From positions 1 to 64,000 of the forward strand of contig NZ_VCHA01000004.1 in NCBI RefSeq assembly GCF_016597815.1: a stretch of 64,000 nt of DNA. Direction: 5' to 3'. This stretch comes from Marinobacter sp. DY40_1A1 (GTDB lineage: Bacteria > Pseudomonadota > Gammaproteobacteria > Pseudomonadales > Oleiphilaceae). Numbering within the stretch: the stretch's first letter is position 1; each line of letters starts with the position of its first letter. The position numbers and the translations under genes were made by a program. Below are positions 25,958 to 35,702 of the stretch, one piece after another. The notes beneath the pieces were generated by a model. The model worked only from the letters and a program-made list of their open reading frames with translations. It ran no database searches and was not told where the DNA came from.

Positions 25958-28444
25958 TCACGACACCTGCAGGGTTGATTTGAGTAGATCCAATGCCTTT
26001 CTGCTCTTCAAAAACCGGGTCATTTCTGCCGCCGGCAACGGCCGGCTAAGCAGATAGCCCTGAAGCTGATCGCACCCCTCACTGGCAAGATAAGCCGCCT
26101 GCTCCGGCGTTTCCACGCCCTCGGCGGTTGAACTCAGCCCCAGACTTTTGGCAATAAAAAGCACCGCAGAGACGATAGCGGCGTCCTTTGGGTCGATCAG
26201 CATATCCCGCACAAAGCTTTTATCGATCTTCAGCTTGCTGATGGGCAATTCCTGAAGGAGGCTCAAGGACGAGTACCCGGTACCAAAATCATCCAGCGAA
26301 ATAGTCACACCTTTTTGGCGCATCTTATCCAGATAACCAATCACTTCTGGCCGGATCTTCATCAGTGCGGTTTCGGTGATTTCGAGCTCAAGCTGCCAGG
26401 GATTCAGTCCATTCTCTTCCAGCACATCATCAACAATCGCTACAAGATCCTGCCGTTGGAGCTGTATAGCAGATACGTTGACGGATACACAGGCATTGCT
26501 GAGTCCTGCGGCTTGCCAAACACTTAACTGGCGCCCGGCCTCACGTATAACCCACTCACCCAGAGGCAGAATCAAACCGCTATCCTCAGCGACCGGAATA
26601 AATCTGTCCGGGGCGATGGCACCTTCCCGGGGATCATTCCAGCGCAGCAAGGCTTCCAGTCCAACAACTTTACCGGTACAGGCTTGCACCAGAGGCTGGT
26701 AATACAGCTCCAACTCGTCATTGCTCAACGCTCGCCTTAAACCGGCTTCCAGGGAGATATGTTCCAGCGCCGCACGGTTGTAGGTAGCGGAATAAAATTG
26801 AAAATTATTACGGCCCTGCTCCTTGGCCTGATACATAGCGGCATCAGCGCGTTTTATCAGATCGTCCACCCCGGTGCCGTCATCCGGAAACAGGGAGATT
26901 CCGATACTACTGCTACTGTAAATCTCCTCATGCCCAAAGTGGAACGGCGCTTTCAGGGCATCAAGGATACGTGAAGCAACCTTTGCCGCGTCCTGGGAGC
27001 TATCAACTTTGGGCAGCAGGATAACGAACTCGTCGCCACCCAGGCGGGCGAGGATGCCCGACGTGTTCTGGGGTACTTCCGGGTGTACCACATCTTCCAT
27101 CCTAAGTACCGATGTGAGACGAGCGGCCGTTTCCTTGAGCAGTAGATCACCCACTTGATGGCCCAGGGAGTCGTTAACCCGCTTGAAGTTATCGAGATCC
27201 AGAAACAACACGGCCATTTTGCCATCCTCCCTGCGGGCGAGGGAAATCATACGGCGCAGTGTCTCGTGGGCTCGGAATCGGTTGGGCAAGCCCGTCAAAC
27301 TGTCGTGATAGGCCAGCCGCTCGATTCTGGTGCGAGAGGTGTCCAGATTGCCAGCCATCTCCTGAAAGCTCTGCACCAGCTGGCCTAACTCGTCTCTGGA
27401 GGACAGCGCAATCCTTGGCGAGAGATTTCCATGGCCTATCTCGCGTATGGCTCTCATCAGGGTTTGCAATGGGCGAACCATAAGCAAATTCATGGATATA
27501 AACAGCCCGACAATCATCAACACCACGGTGCCAAGTATGATCCAGGCAACCGTTGTCCCCAGCTGCTGACTTTCTTTGAGCAATTCCCGCTCCGGCAGCA
27601 CGCCAATCATCAGCAAACCTTCGTGCAATCGCCGGGTTGCGAGAAGACTCGCTTCCTGCTGGTAGGACGCCGGCACAAGCTGCTCACTATTTTCCGTTCC
27701 GGAGATCCTGCTCAACAGGGACTCAGGTATTTTTTGACCCAAACGGGAGCGGTCCTGATGGAACAAAATCGTGCCATCGTCATTGATAATAAGGGTGTGG
27801 CCGTCTTCGCCAATCCTGCTCGCAGCCATTTGCTCCACCATGAAGCCCAGCCCCATGGTGACGACCAGATAACCGCGCAGTGTCGGCTTGCTGTTGAGCG
27901 GGTCCTGGGTGGTTGGGTCGATTAGCCGCATGGGCCGCGCAATTTGCAGAGATACCGCACTGCTACCAGGGGTAGGGGTAACCCACACAAACGTCTCACC
28001 CTCAAACTGGCTAAGTTTCTGAAAGAACGGTGTATCCCCCTCCTCTTCGCCAAAATTTGACGCCGACGCCAAGGCGACACGCGCATCTTCATAACCATCG
28101 GGCAGCAGGTATCGAATCTCCGTGTAATCGGGGTAAGCACGCAGATAACTGGAGAACAGTTTAAGCAGTGAAGGCAACATCAATGCATACCGCTCTTCCT
28201 CATCCTCCGTTAGCGCATAGGCCCGCATCAGCGAGGCATCGGCAAACAGTTTCACGTTGGCTTTGGCAACGTCTCTATGCACCTGAAAGTTGCGCGCCAT
28301 TTGATCCATTAGCGTTGTCATCTGGCTTGAGCTACGTTCCACCGCCGTCGAGCGCAGCTGTTCGTAGGCCAGCCAGCCCAGAATCATTAGCGGAATTACC
28401 GCTAAGGGTACGACGACTAGCAGAACCTTGGCATGAAGACGCAT
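25958..28444 (-). CDS. Membrane GGDEF-EAL c-di-GMP enzyme (MbaA-like)
   Basis: The 828-residue protein has an N-terminal helix (7-27), a periplasmic Cache-like sensor domain to about 300, a second helix (AWIILGTVVLMIVGLFI), HAMP (VRPLQTLMRAIREIGHGNLS), GGDEF (LARLGGDEFVILLP) and EAL (VVGLEALLRWNDP, VSVNVSAIQLQ, ISLDDFGTGYSSLSLLQ, STAEGVETPEQ). Both active-site signatures look intact, so synthesis and breakdown of c-di-GMP are both possible. It starts 15 bp after a PotD-like binding protein. That is the gene order of NspS-MbaA in Vibrio, where a polyamine-binding partner sets MbaA activity and biofilm formation. I infer the same kind of pairing here. Confidence 0.88.
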   Translation of the reverse strand: MRLHAKVLLVVVPLAVIPLMILGWLAYEQLRSTAVERSSSQMTTLMDQMARNFQVHRDVAKANVKLFADASLMRAYALTEDEEERYALMLPSLLKLFSSYLRAYPDYTEIRYLLPDGYEDARVALASASNFGEEEGDTPFFQKLSQFEGETFVWVTPTPGSSAVSLQIARPMRLIDPTTQDPLNSKPTLRGYLVVTMGLGFMVEQMAASRIGEDGHTLIINDDGTILFHQDRSRLGQKIPESLLSRISGTENSEQLVPASYQQEASLLATRRLHEGLLMIGVLPERELLKESQQLGTTVAWIILGTVVLMIVGLFISMNLLMVRPLQTLMRAIREIGHGNLSPRIALSSRDELGQLVQSFQEMAGNLDTSRTRIERLAYHDSLTGLPNRFRAHETLRRMISLARREDGKMAVLFLDLDNFKRVNDSLGHQVGDLLLKETAARLTSVLRMEDVVHPEVPQNTSGILARLGGDEFVILLPKVDSSQDAAKVASRILDALKAPFHFGHEEIYSSSSIGISLFPDDGTGVDDLIKRADAAMYQAKEQGRNNFQFYSATYNRAALEHISLEAGLRRALSNDELELYYQPLVQACTGKVVGLEALLRWNDPREGAIAPDRFIPVAEDSGLILPLGEWVIREAGRQLSVWQAAGLSNACVSVNVSAIQLQRQDLVAIVDDVLEENGLNPWQLELEITETALMKIRPEVIGYLDKMRQKGVTISLDDFGTGYSSLSLLQELPISKLKIDKSFVRDMLIDPKDAAIVSAVLFIAKSLGLSSTAEGVETPEQAAYLASEGCDQLQGYLLSRPLPAAEMTRFLKSRKALDLLKSTLQVS

Positions 28445-28459
28445 AGGCGTATCTGAGTC

Positions 28460-29506
28460 TCAGTTGACGAGGCGCGAATAGATAACGGCACGGTTCTTTT
28501 TGGCACGAGGCGGTAGACGGCTATAGGCTTCCGAGTTGTCCAGCGCCTCCCCTGTTGGATAGATAACCTGGTCATCTCTGAAGCTCGCGGGAAGCAATGC
28601 TTCGGCAGCCTGATTCGGGGTTGCATAATGGACATACCGGGCCAGCCGCGCGGCAATCTCAGGCTCATTGAGAAAATCGATGAATCGCTTGGCATCCGCT
28701 TTTCTGGTGGAGGCTCGGAGTACCCCCAAATAATCAGTCCAGATATTGCTACCTTCCTCAGGGAGTACAAACACAACATCGTCACTGTGTTCCTGCAACA
28801 TACGAGTGTCGCCGTTGTACATCATGCTCATGACAACCTGGCCGGATAGCAGGGCAGAGTCCTCATTCAGGGAAATGTAGCGATAGGTTTCGACCGCTGG
28901 TGCCTGTGCATGCAGAAGCGCTTCCGCTTCTCTCAGCTCTTGCCTGTCAGTGCTATTAAGCGAGTAGCCCAGCGCCTTGAGCGCTACGCCAATCATATCC
29001 GCGCTGTCGCCGATCATGGCGATTTTGCCCTGTAGCTCTGCCACCGGCTGCAACAGGTCCATCCAGCTTGTCACCTCGAAGGGAACCAGATCTTTACGGT
29101 AGACAATGCCGAGTGTTCCCCAGAAATAAGGCACACCATACTCTTCGGCTTTTTCAAACGCGGAGCGCCAACGCGGGTCCACATGCACCAGATTGGGAAT
29201 GCTGGATTCACCAAGAGGTTCGAGCCAGCCGCGCTTGGCCAGAATTCGGATGGACGCCCCATTGATGAGCACAACATCAAAGCCCTTGCCTTCCGTTTCA
29301 AGCAGCAGTTCGTCCCTGGAGGTATCGGAATCGAAATAGCTTTGCTTTACAGCGATGCCCGTGCGCTGCTCAAATTCCTCGAGAATCGCAGGGTCCATGT
29401 AATCCTGCCAGTTGAGGAACACCAGTTCCCTTGATTCAGCGGCCTGGGCAAACACTGCAGTGGCGAGCAAACAAAGCGTTAGCCATAGAGGTTTTCTTGA
29501 GCGCAT
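28460..29506 (-). CDS. PotD/NspS-like periplasmic polyamine-binding protein
   Basis: The 348-residue protein has a signal peptide (AVFAQAAES) and a spermidine/putrescine-binding fold. Visible are LVFLNWQDYMDPAILEEFEQ, FDVVLINGASIRILAKRGWL, GVPYFWGTLGIVYRKD and NEDSALLSGQVVMSMMYNGD. The ATG at 29506 has GGGAA seven bases upstream; a GTG at 29518 is the alternative. No potABC transporter genes are adjacent. The next gene is a GGDEF-EAL sensor, so it more likely senses polyamines (as NspS does) than imports them. Confidence 0.85.
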   Translation of the reverse strand: MRSRKPLWLTLCLLATAVFAQAAESRELVFLNWQDYMDPAILEEFEQRTGIAVKQSYFDSDTSRDELLLETEGKGFDVVLINGASIRILAKRGWLEPLGESSIPNLVHVDPRWRSAFEKAEEYGVPYFWGTLGIVYRKDLVPFEVTSWMDLLQPVAELQGKIAMIGDSADMIGVALKALGYSLNSTDRQELREAEALLHAQAPAVETYRYISLNEDSALLSGQVVMSMMYNGDTRMLQEHSDDVVFVLPEEGSNIWTDYLGVLRASTRKADAKRFIDFLNEPEIAARLARYVHYATPNQAAEALLPASFRDDQVIYPTGEALDNSEAYSRLPPRAKKNRAVIYSRLVN

Positions 29507-29606
29507 ATTCTTTCCCACCGTCTACAGTCAACAACGCATACTGTCCGCCCTGTGCCACGAACCAACCTTCGACAATGCTACAGGATTCGTTGGCTTCCAT
29601 CCCCTG

Positions 29607-32012
29607 CTATGGGCAACTTGCTTGCACACCCTCTACTTTCACGGTTCCACTCACGCCTTCCCAGGCTCCACCAGGGCTGGCGACACCTTTGGTTCTGAGG
29701 CGATAGCTGCCCGGAGCCAAATTACGGGGTAGTTTCCAGCTAACCGTGGCTTCCGACGCTCCGGTGAAGGGCAAATCCAAAGGCATGGGCGGCAAATACT
29801 CGGGGTGCCATGTGTACAGCAGGTCCGGATGGCGATCGGTGGCAATCACCGCCCAGCGGCCATCGTCATCAAGCTTTTCAGCAAACGCGTAACTGTCGTT
29901 AAGCATCAAATCGTTGCGAGGGTGGCTGGCCTGAAACCGGGCTGCAATCTGATCGCCAGGTGCCGCCTGGGCGGGAACATCCTCGATCAACGCACCAAAA
30001 CCCTGGGCGCCGGGGCGGTCACCCGCTATGTAAGGAGGCCTGCGCAACATCGGAGTGACATCCGGATAAGCCGGGCCCTCTGGCAAAGCCGTTCCTTCCG
30101 CCATCGAGACCGCCAGCTTTCTCAGCTCCTGAGTAACAGCGGCCAGACTCCAGGGGCCAAATACTGTCGACGCGCCTTCGTATTGCTGGCTGGCGTATTC
30201 TTCCCGGGTGGTCAGGTAGTGGTTGTAGCCATTCGACAAACCGGCGATGACCACCGTGTCCACACCCACCGGCACCAGCTCTTCCAGTACCATCGCCCGT
30301 ATGCGCCGGGCAGAGGTAGTGGTCAGCTCCCATGGCAGGCCAACCATAGCGAGATTGCCGATACGAAACACCTGAAACGGCTGCACCGCCGGTTCGAGAT
30401 TGAGGGTCAATCCGAACAGCTTGCCCAGCGTTCCAGACAATCCATCGAATACCTCCCCGGCATTGGTGAACATCAGCACCGGCTTTTCAGCGTGGCAGCC
30501 CAACCCCAACCCCGGCAGTTGCTGCGTTTTGCACATCAACAAATCCCCGAGAATATTGAAAGGAAAAGCAGCGCTGGCGATATCAAGGGTCCCGCTGGAC
30601 TCTGAGGATGGCGAAGTGCTGCACGCAAGCCCTTCACGACTCAAGGGGCCGGGCCCATCTTCTGCACCGGCCGGGAAGGACAACCCGAGAGCTGCATTGC
30701 AGGTTTGTTTAACTGTCGCATCCAGCTTTGGGGGATGCTGCAGGCTAGCCAGAACCTGCGCGTCTGTGACGGTGACCTCGTTCATCTGTACGTGCATCAA
30801 CCGGTAGTCCACACCACCCTCAAGCGGCTGTCCGGCCTGCCAAAGTTCCAGTGCTCTGGCCAGCTGCTTCGTTCCGGATATTGCATTGGAATCCATCGGC
30901 GTTTCACCGCCACCACGGCGGGGGTCCGGGTGGGGAAATTCGTTGATGAAAATATTAGGGGAAACATCACCTTCATCGGCCTGGGCAAAGGCGGCTACAA
31001 AACTGTCGGTTGCCGGGTCATCTCTGTATTCAGTGCCCATTATTTCTTCAAAACCCAAGGAGGCGAAGCCCTTGATATCAGAACTGACGTACGGCACCTC
31101 GGGCCCCATCACCGTGGGATGCACGCCAAACCAGTTGATGACCCCTACGGCGTTGCCATTGCCGCGGCGCAAGTTCAGCTGCACCATGGTCTTGTTAACA
31201 TCAACCTCTTCGCCCCTCACGTTCAGGTACTGCTGCCGCTCCTGTTCCGGATTCATGGCATAAGCAGGCCGCGAGCGGTTGATGTTGGTGTTGAGCAGTT
31301 CACCCTCTGCCATGGAAATAGACGCGGGTTCGGGATTGGCTTCAAGGTTCTGATGGGCACGGGTAATGGCGTCTGTAATCCCGTTCACTATGGTGCTGTA
31401 AACCAGAGAATCGAAGCCCAAGTGCAGTGAGTTCCCGGCTTCATGGTGGGCGTAGCCGGCGGGCCCGTTGTGGGTGTGGGTGGCGGAAAGCATGAGATTG
31501 TCTGCGGAATATACCCCCACCAGATCAGGGTTTGCCGCCAGCGTATTGAGCACCCCAGCCCGAATGCTTCCCCACATCAAGCCGATGTCGGCCGACACCA
31601 ACATCAGCCGCTTGCCGTTGCAGGGTGATTCCACCGCAAAAGCCCGCGCATAGTGCCGCTGATGAAGGCCGTGCATAACCTGGCCTGTGTCTTCCCAGCC
31701 GGCACCACTTTTCAGCGCCACAGGACCCGTAATATCCGACAGACCACTGCCAAAGCGGAACGCTCGATTATCACGGCAAGGCGTTCTTCTGAACTCTGCC
31801 GGGATAGCAGGCTTTCGATGACCAGCCGGGTGTGTTGATGGGGCATCCAGACCTGCCCCAACCTCCCGAAGCGGGCTTTCCATAACACACTGCGCCAACG
31901 CCGGGTTCGCGAAGGGTTTTGGGGCCTCCCTGCCCGCAGCATAGGGTGCCACAACCGAGGCGAAGGCCAGCAAAAATAAAGCGTAAAACCTCACCTTGAT
32001 GTTGCGAATCAC
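29607..32012 (-). CDS. Neutral/alkaline ceramidase
   Basis: Secreted neutral ceramidases release the fatty acid from ceramides. The protein has a signal peptide and family blocks FRFGSGLSDITGPV, LMLVSADIGLMWGSIRAGVL, NLMLSATHTHNGPAGYAHHE (zinc-binding histidines), NINRSRPAYAMNP and NWFGVHPTVMGPEVPYVSSD. An Ig-like C-terminal domain follows. GTG at 32012 was preferred because GGAG lies upstream; TTG at 32024 is also open. The roughly 800 residues exceed the common 650-700 because of a cysteine-containing insert around 430-500. A marine bacterium would use it on eukaryotic sphingolipids. Confidence 0.88.
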   Translation of the reverse strand: MIRNIKVRFYALFLLAFASVVAPYAAGREAPKPFANPALAQCVMESPLREVGAGLDAPSTHPAGHRKPAIPAEFRRTPCRDNRAFRFGSGLSDITGPVALKSGAGWEDTGQVMHGLHQRHYARAFAVESPCNGKRLMLVSADIGLMWGSIRAGVLNTLAANPDLVGVYSADNLMLSATHTHNGPAGYAHHEAGNSLHLGFDSLVYSTIVNGITDAITRAHQNLEANPEPASISMAEGELLNTNINRSRPAYAMNPEQERQQYLNVRGEEVDVNKTMVQLNLRRGNGNAVGVINWFGVHPTVMGPEVPYVSSDIKGFASLGFEEIMGTEYRDDPATDSFVAAFAQADEGDVSPNIFINEFPHPDPRRGGGETPMDSNAISGTKQLARALELWQAGQPLEGGVDYRLMHVQMNEVTVTDAQVLASLQHPPKLDATVKQTCNAALGLSFPAGAEDGPGPLSREGLACSTSPSSESSGTLDIASAAFPFNILGDLLMCKTQQLPGLGLGCHAEKPVLMFTNAGEVFDGLSGTLGKLFGLTLNLEPAVQPFQVFRIGNLAMVGLPWELTTTSARRIRAMVLEELVPVGVDTVVIAGLSNGYNHYLTTREEYASQQYEGASTVFGPWSLAAVTQELRKLAVSMAEGTALPEGPAYPDVTPMLRRPPYIAGDRPGAQGFGALIEDVPAQAAPGDQIAARFQASHPRNDLMLNDSYAFAEKLDDDGRWAVIATDRHPDLLYTWHPEYLPPMPLDLPFTGASEATVSWKLPRNLAPGSYRLRTKGVASPGGAWEGVSGTVKVEGVQASCP

Positions 32013-32186
32013 GACTGGCTCCAATCAATGCCGTATTTCTTAGCCGGCACAGCATAGCGCCAGATTGCTGCGATGCATTGACTGCACTGACTCAGGCATT
32101 AAAAAAATAACCATATAACAAACGGGAAATTGCGAAAACCACTGCCACAACGTACTCTAGCCCACTTTTTTGTGTACGGACGCACC

Positions 32187-32816
32187 ATGGGTATCAAGAA
32201 CGAACGATTACGCTGGCAACTGGCTTCCGGCGTTTTACGAGCCTTCCACCTGGAACGCTTGGCAAGCAGATATAGCCGCAGAACCGTGATGGCTGGCTTC
32301 AACCTCGTTAATGGTGGGTTAAGCATCGCTCTGGTGTCATTTATCGCGCTGATCACCCAGGAAGCTTTTATTTTCCCGTCTTTGGGCGCGACTGCTTTTA
32401 TTCTTTTCTATGTGCCCATGGCTCAACCAGCCTCACCAAGAAACACCCTGTGCGGACATTTAATTGGCGCTTTGATGGGGCTGTTAGCGCTGTATCTGTT
32501 TGGCTTACAGGATGCGCCCTCAGCATTTGTCAGCTCTGTGGATTTACCGCGCGTGGGTGCCGCCGCCGTGTCTTTGGGCTTGACCAGCTGTTTGATGGTT
32601 TTACTGAAAGTTGCCCATCCACCCGCAGGCGCCACTGCGCTGATCGTATCTTTGGGGCTTATGCCCAACCCTTCCCAGTTACCTATCTTGATGGCAGGTG
32701 TACTTGTGTTACTGGTGCATGCATTTTTGATGAACCGTCTGTCGGGCATACCCTACCCACTGTGGTCATCTGATGCGGCTGGGCCAGCACTGTCCCTAAG
32801 CCCCGAAAGGCCGTAA
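32187..32816 (+). CDS. HPP-family integral membrane protein
   Basis: The ATG at 32187 yields 209 residues with about four membrane helices and the HPP signature VAHPPAGATALIVSLG. Other conserved pieces are FPSLGATAFILFY and QPASPRNTLCGHLIGALMG. Some HPP proteins in cyanobacteria and plants move nitrite, but the bacterial members are largely uncharacterised. The family C-terminal CBS pair found in some members is absent. It is divergent from the ceramidase gene with about 170 bp between them. Confidence 0.8.
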   Translation: MGIKNERLRWQLASGVLRAFHLERLASRYSRRTVMAGFNLVNGGLSIALVSFIALITQEAFIFPSLGATAFILFYVPMAQPASPRNTLCGHLIGALMGLLALYLFGLQDAPSAFVSSVDLPRVGAAAVSLGLTSCLMVLLKVAHPPAGATALIVSLGLMPNPSQLPILMAGVLVLLVHAFLMNRLSGIPYPLWSSDAAGPALSLSPERP

Positions 32817-33012
32817 TAGAGCTGTAGCACGGGCATAGTAAGGGCACAACACGGCCACCGCACACCACGCTTAACGCGTCCACACCCCCGCTTATCGAAC
32901 TCGGTGTCGACGGTTTTTTGGCTCAAAAAGTAACCAAATAGCGCCATATTTTACACCATTTAACACGCTTGCCCGATAGGATTGCATCATCCAAATACCC
33001 CGGAGATGCACA

Positions 33013-34485
33013 ATGTCCTTCCTTACAAGCTCACGCTCAAGCCTCTTTATCATCGCGCTGAGCTCACTCCTTACCGCCTGTGGTGGTGGCGATTCGTCAG
33101 CCCCATCACCTCAAACACCCAACTCATCGGTGACCACGCCCGGTGACAACAACACCCCGGAAGAAACCCCGGAGCAGAAGTTTTGGGTGGAAGGTTATGC
33201 CGTTAAAGGAGCTGTGAACGGTGGGCTTATCTCGATCTGGCATCACGAAACCGACGCTATGACCAGCACTATGGATAGCAACTGGGTGAAAATCGGTGAC
33301 ACCGTCAGAACCAACGAAAATGGTGGATTCCGGATCTCAGTACCTGAGGCCTATTCAGCTGAGCCGTTAAAGGTGATTCTGCAGTCAGATACTGAAACCC
33401 TCATGCGCTGCGATGCCCAACCTTCGTGTAAAACACCTTCCGGAGTCAGCATCAGCTTTGGCGAATGGTTCTGGCCGGGTAACAACCTGGAGCTGAAATC
33501 CCTTGTAGTGCCGTCCAATGCCAACGAAGGTGTTGTTTTAACACCACTGGTAACTCTGGCATTTGAAAAGTTTCTCAAGTCATCGGATCACAGCGTTTCC
33601 CGGTTCACGGAATTGCTTCGCGATCAGGAAGAGCACTTTGGCCTTGGTGCCGGCGCCTTGCTGAAGAAGCCAATGGACCTTGCAGCCGCAGATTTGAGCA
33701 GCATTCAAGCCCAGGACCTGAAAACCGCCTTGTTGAACATTGCCTTTCTTAGCCTGGTAGACGGACAAGAATGGCAGACACTGGGCGATGTTCTCGGTGC
33801 TGCCAAAGAGGTTTCTGAACCCAATGGTGACCTGCCGCTAAGCGCCGGAGAGAATCTGGACCTGAGCGTTGAGCTGCTAACTGTCGCAGCCATTGTGCAG
33901 GCCGATCTACTATGGGACGTGCTGAAAGGAGCTGGCGTTAAAGATGCGGTTATGGACAACACCCTTGCAAGCCTCGAACAAACCCTGGGCTCCACAATGC
34001 CGACAGCTCCGCCAGCGCCGGAACCCGTTCCTGACCCGACACCTGAGCCAGCGCCAGAGCCAATGCCAGAGCCAGAGCCCGCTCCCGAGCCTGAGCCAAC
34101 GCCAGAACCCGAGCCAACGCCAGAACCCACCCCAGAGCCCGAGCCAACACCTGAGCCTGAGCCGGCGCCGACTCCTGAGCCACAGCCAGAACCAACTCCG
34201 GAGCCGATAACAGGTTACGCAACAATGAGCTGGAGTGCGCCTGCCACCCGCGTCAACGGAGAGTCACTGGCCATGGGCGAGATCGACAGGTACATCGTTA
34301 AATACGGCACCGAACAAAACGTTGAAGACAGAACGAACGAAGTAACAGTAGAAGACGGACAAGCGATGGAATACCAAGTGGCCGGCCTTACCGAGGGTAC
34401 CTGGTACTTCGCAATGAAAACCGTAGATACCAATGGCCTTGAAAGCGACTGGTCCGTTTCTGCAAGCAAAACGATTTCCCGGTAA
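33013..34485 (+). CDS. Surface lipoprotein with Glu-Pro repeat spacer and fibronectin-like C-terminus
   Basis: The 490-residue protein has a lipobox LLTAC, then a Gly/Ser/Thr-rich linker and a domain of about 260 residues without recognised homology ([32 protein letters not shown]). An acidic Pro-Glu repeat region (about 335-400, units such as PEPEPTPE) leads to a fibronectin type III-like end ([25 protein letters not shown]). The front domain's [10 protein letters not shown] start resembles carboxypeptidase-regulatory-like modules of adhesin lipoproteins. The spacer would lift the C-terminal domain off the membrane. It converges on a membrane AraC regulator with a shared terminator. Confidence 0.7.
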   Translation: MSFLTSSRSSLFIIALSSLLTACGGGDSSAPSPQTPNSSVTTPGDNNTPEETPEQKFWVEGYAVKGAVNGGLISIWHHETDAMTSTMDSNWVKIGDTVRTNENGGFRISVPEAYSAEPLKVILQSDTETLMRCDAQPSCKTPSGVSISFGEWFWPGNNLELKSLVVPSNANEGVVLTPLVTLAFEKFLKSSDHSVSRFTELLRDQEEHFGLGAGALLKKPMDLAAADLSSIQAQDLKTALLNIAFLSLVDGQEWQTLGDVLGAAKEVSEPNGDLPLSAGENLDLSVELLTVAAIVQADLLWDVLKGAGVKDAVMDNTLASLEQTLGSTMPTAPPAPEPVPDPTPEPAPEPMPEPEPAPEPEPTPEPEPTPEPTPEPEPTPEPEPAPTPEPQPEPTPEPITGYATMSWSAPATRVNGESLAMGEIDRYIVKYGTEQNVEDRTNEVTVEDGQAMEYQVAGLTEGTWYFAMKTVDTNGLESDWSVSASKTISR

Positions 34486-34497
34486 CTCCGGGAAATC
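34473..34497. terminator. Bidirectional terminator
   Basis: GATTTCCCGG and CCGGGAAATC form a perfect ten-base-pair stem over the lipoprotein stop codon, with A/T-rich flanks on both sides. It can serve both the lipoprotein gene and the converging AraC gene. Confidence 0.7.
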
Positions 34498-34503
34498 AAA
34501 CTT

Positions 34504-35550
34504 TTAAACTATAGATTCCATGCTTCGGTCTTGCCGGTAAGCAGTTGGCGTAGTTTCCATAATGTCCCGGAAGGCGCGATTGAAGGAACTCAGGGTTCGG
34601 TACCCCACATCCAGAGATATGTTGAGCACAGGCTCGTCTGGCGTATCGACCAGGCGGCTAGACGCCTCCGCGATGCGAAGATGGTTGATGTAATCACTGA
34701 AGGTGCGATACCCGAGTTTCTGATTAATCAGGCGGCGTACTCTGTACTCGGGAATACCCAAGGCATTTGCCAACTGTTTCAACGTCAGCTTTTCGTTCTT
34801 GTAGAACCCTCCTTTCATGAGTTCTTCCAGCTTGAGCGCATCATCACAGTCCACTTGCCGCGGGGCATCAACTGAACCTGAAGCGCAAGCTAGCGGCTCC
34901 GGTTGTTGCTCGCTTTCAGCTACCTGCTCGTTGGGTGTCAATTCCAGCAACACATCGCGGGAGGAGATAATACAGAACAGGATTGCCAGCGATGCCAGGC
35001 CAACAATCATGCCCCTGGTCGCTTCAGGGTATATACCAAAATTCAGGCTGATGGTTGCGGTACCCACTGCACTCCCCAGAATCAGCAGCAGCGCCAAACG
35101 GAGTTTTCTGCGCGCTTCAACCAGATCGTTGCGCCAATGGCGAACCACATAGATAACACCATGCAGCACAACCACATACTCAAACCACTGCCCCAATTTC
35201 AGCCCAAATAAAGCACCCAAATCAGACCAATGCCCAGCCTCTATGAAGGGTGTGGATAACGCGGGAGCAGCAAAGCTGTAAAGAGCCATTGCGCCCCACA
35301 CGCTCATTAATCGTGGGCGCGACGCAAAGACAAGCTGACAAAGCACCCAGAACAACGCGGGCAGTGCAGTTTGAAGATCAGAGGTTAGCCAGCGCCAGTG
35401 AGCCGGAGCGAGCGGGTCCATAAGGTATGCAACTGATGCGAGGATAATCAGAAGAAAGACCTTTCCTACCCGCAAGTGTCGGAAGTCTCGCCAGGAAATC
35501 AGGAACAGAGCAGCCAGAGAACCAAAACCGAACCCAGTGAGCGCGAGCAA
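34504..35550 (-). CDS. Membrane-anchored AraC-family regulator
   Basis: The N-terminal 210 residues contain about six or seven hydrophobic helices (FGFGSLAALFLISW, ALFWVLCQLVFASRP, LLLILGSAVGTATISL). The C-terminus is an AraC double helix-turn-helix (LTLKQLANALGIPEYRVRRL; EPVLNISLDVGYRTLSSFNR). The start is TTG at 35550 with GAGGGG upstream; the paralogue at 61172 aligns from its ATG at the same residue. An integral-membrane sensor fused to AraC implies that it binds DNA while anchored to the inner membrane. The signal is unknown. Confidence 0.85.
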   Translation of the reverse strand: MLALTGFGFGSLAALFLISWRDFRHLRVGKVFLLIILASVAYLMDPLAPAHWRWLTSDLQTALPALFWVLCQLVFASRPRLMSVWGAMALYSFAAPALSTPFIEAGHWSDLGALFGLKLGQWFEYVVVLHGVIYVVRHWRNDLVEARRKLRLALLLILGSAVGTATISLNFGIYPEATRGMIVGLASLAILFCIISSRDVLLELTPNEQVAESEQQPEPLACASGSVDAPRQVDCDDALKLEELMKGGFYKNEKLTLKQLANALGIPEYRVRRLINQKLGYRTFSDYINHLRIAEASSRLVDTPDEPVLNISLDVGYRTLSSFNRAFRDIMETTPTAYRQDRSMESIV

Positions 35551-35663
35551 AGCGAACCCCTCGATTGTTGATGTTATTATTTTTTATCAAGTATAGGAGG
35601 AATTCAGGGGATTATGCGTCGACTGGTTTGCAGCCTTGAAAACGGTGACTGTAGAGGGAGGAA

Positions 35664-35695
35664 CCGCCCGCTCGTCAATGATGACGAACAGGCGG
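35664..35695 (-). terminator. Hairpin after the M19-like hydrolase gene
   Basis: CCGCCCGCTCGTCA and TGACGAACAGGCGG form a long imperfect stem with a small loop just beyond the stop at 35703. The following bases on the minus strand are TTCCTCCC, a weak tail, so termination strength is uncertain. Confidence 0.5.
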
Positions 35696-35702
35696 CTATC
35701 AA

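Noticed and set aside
33705..34130. Gly-Ser-Val repeat protein on the minus strand
   Set aside because: It mirrors the Pro-Glu repeats of the lipoprotein at 33013-34485.
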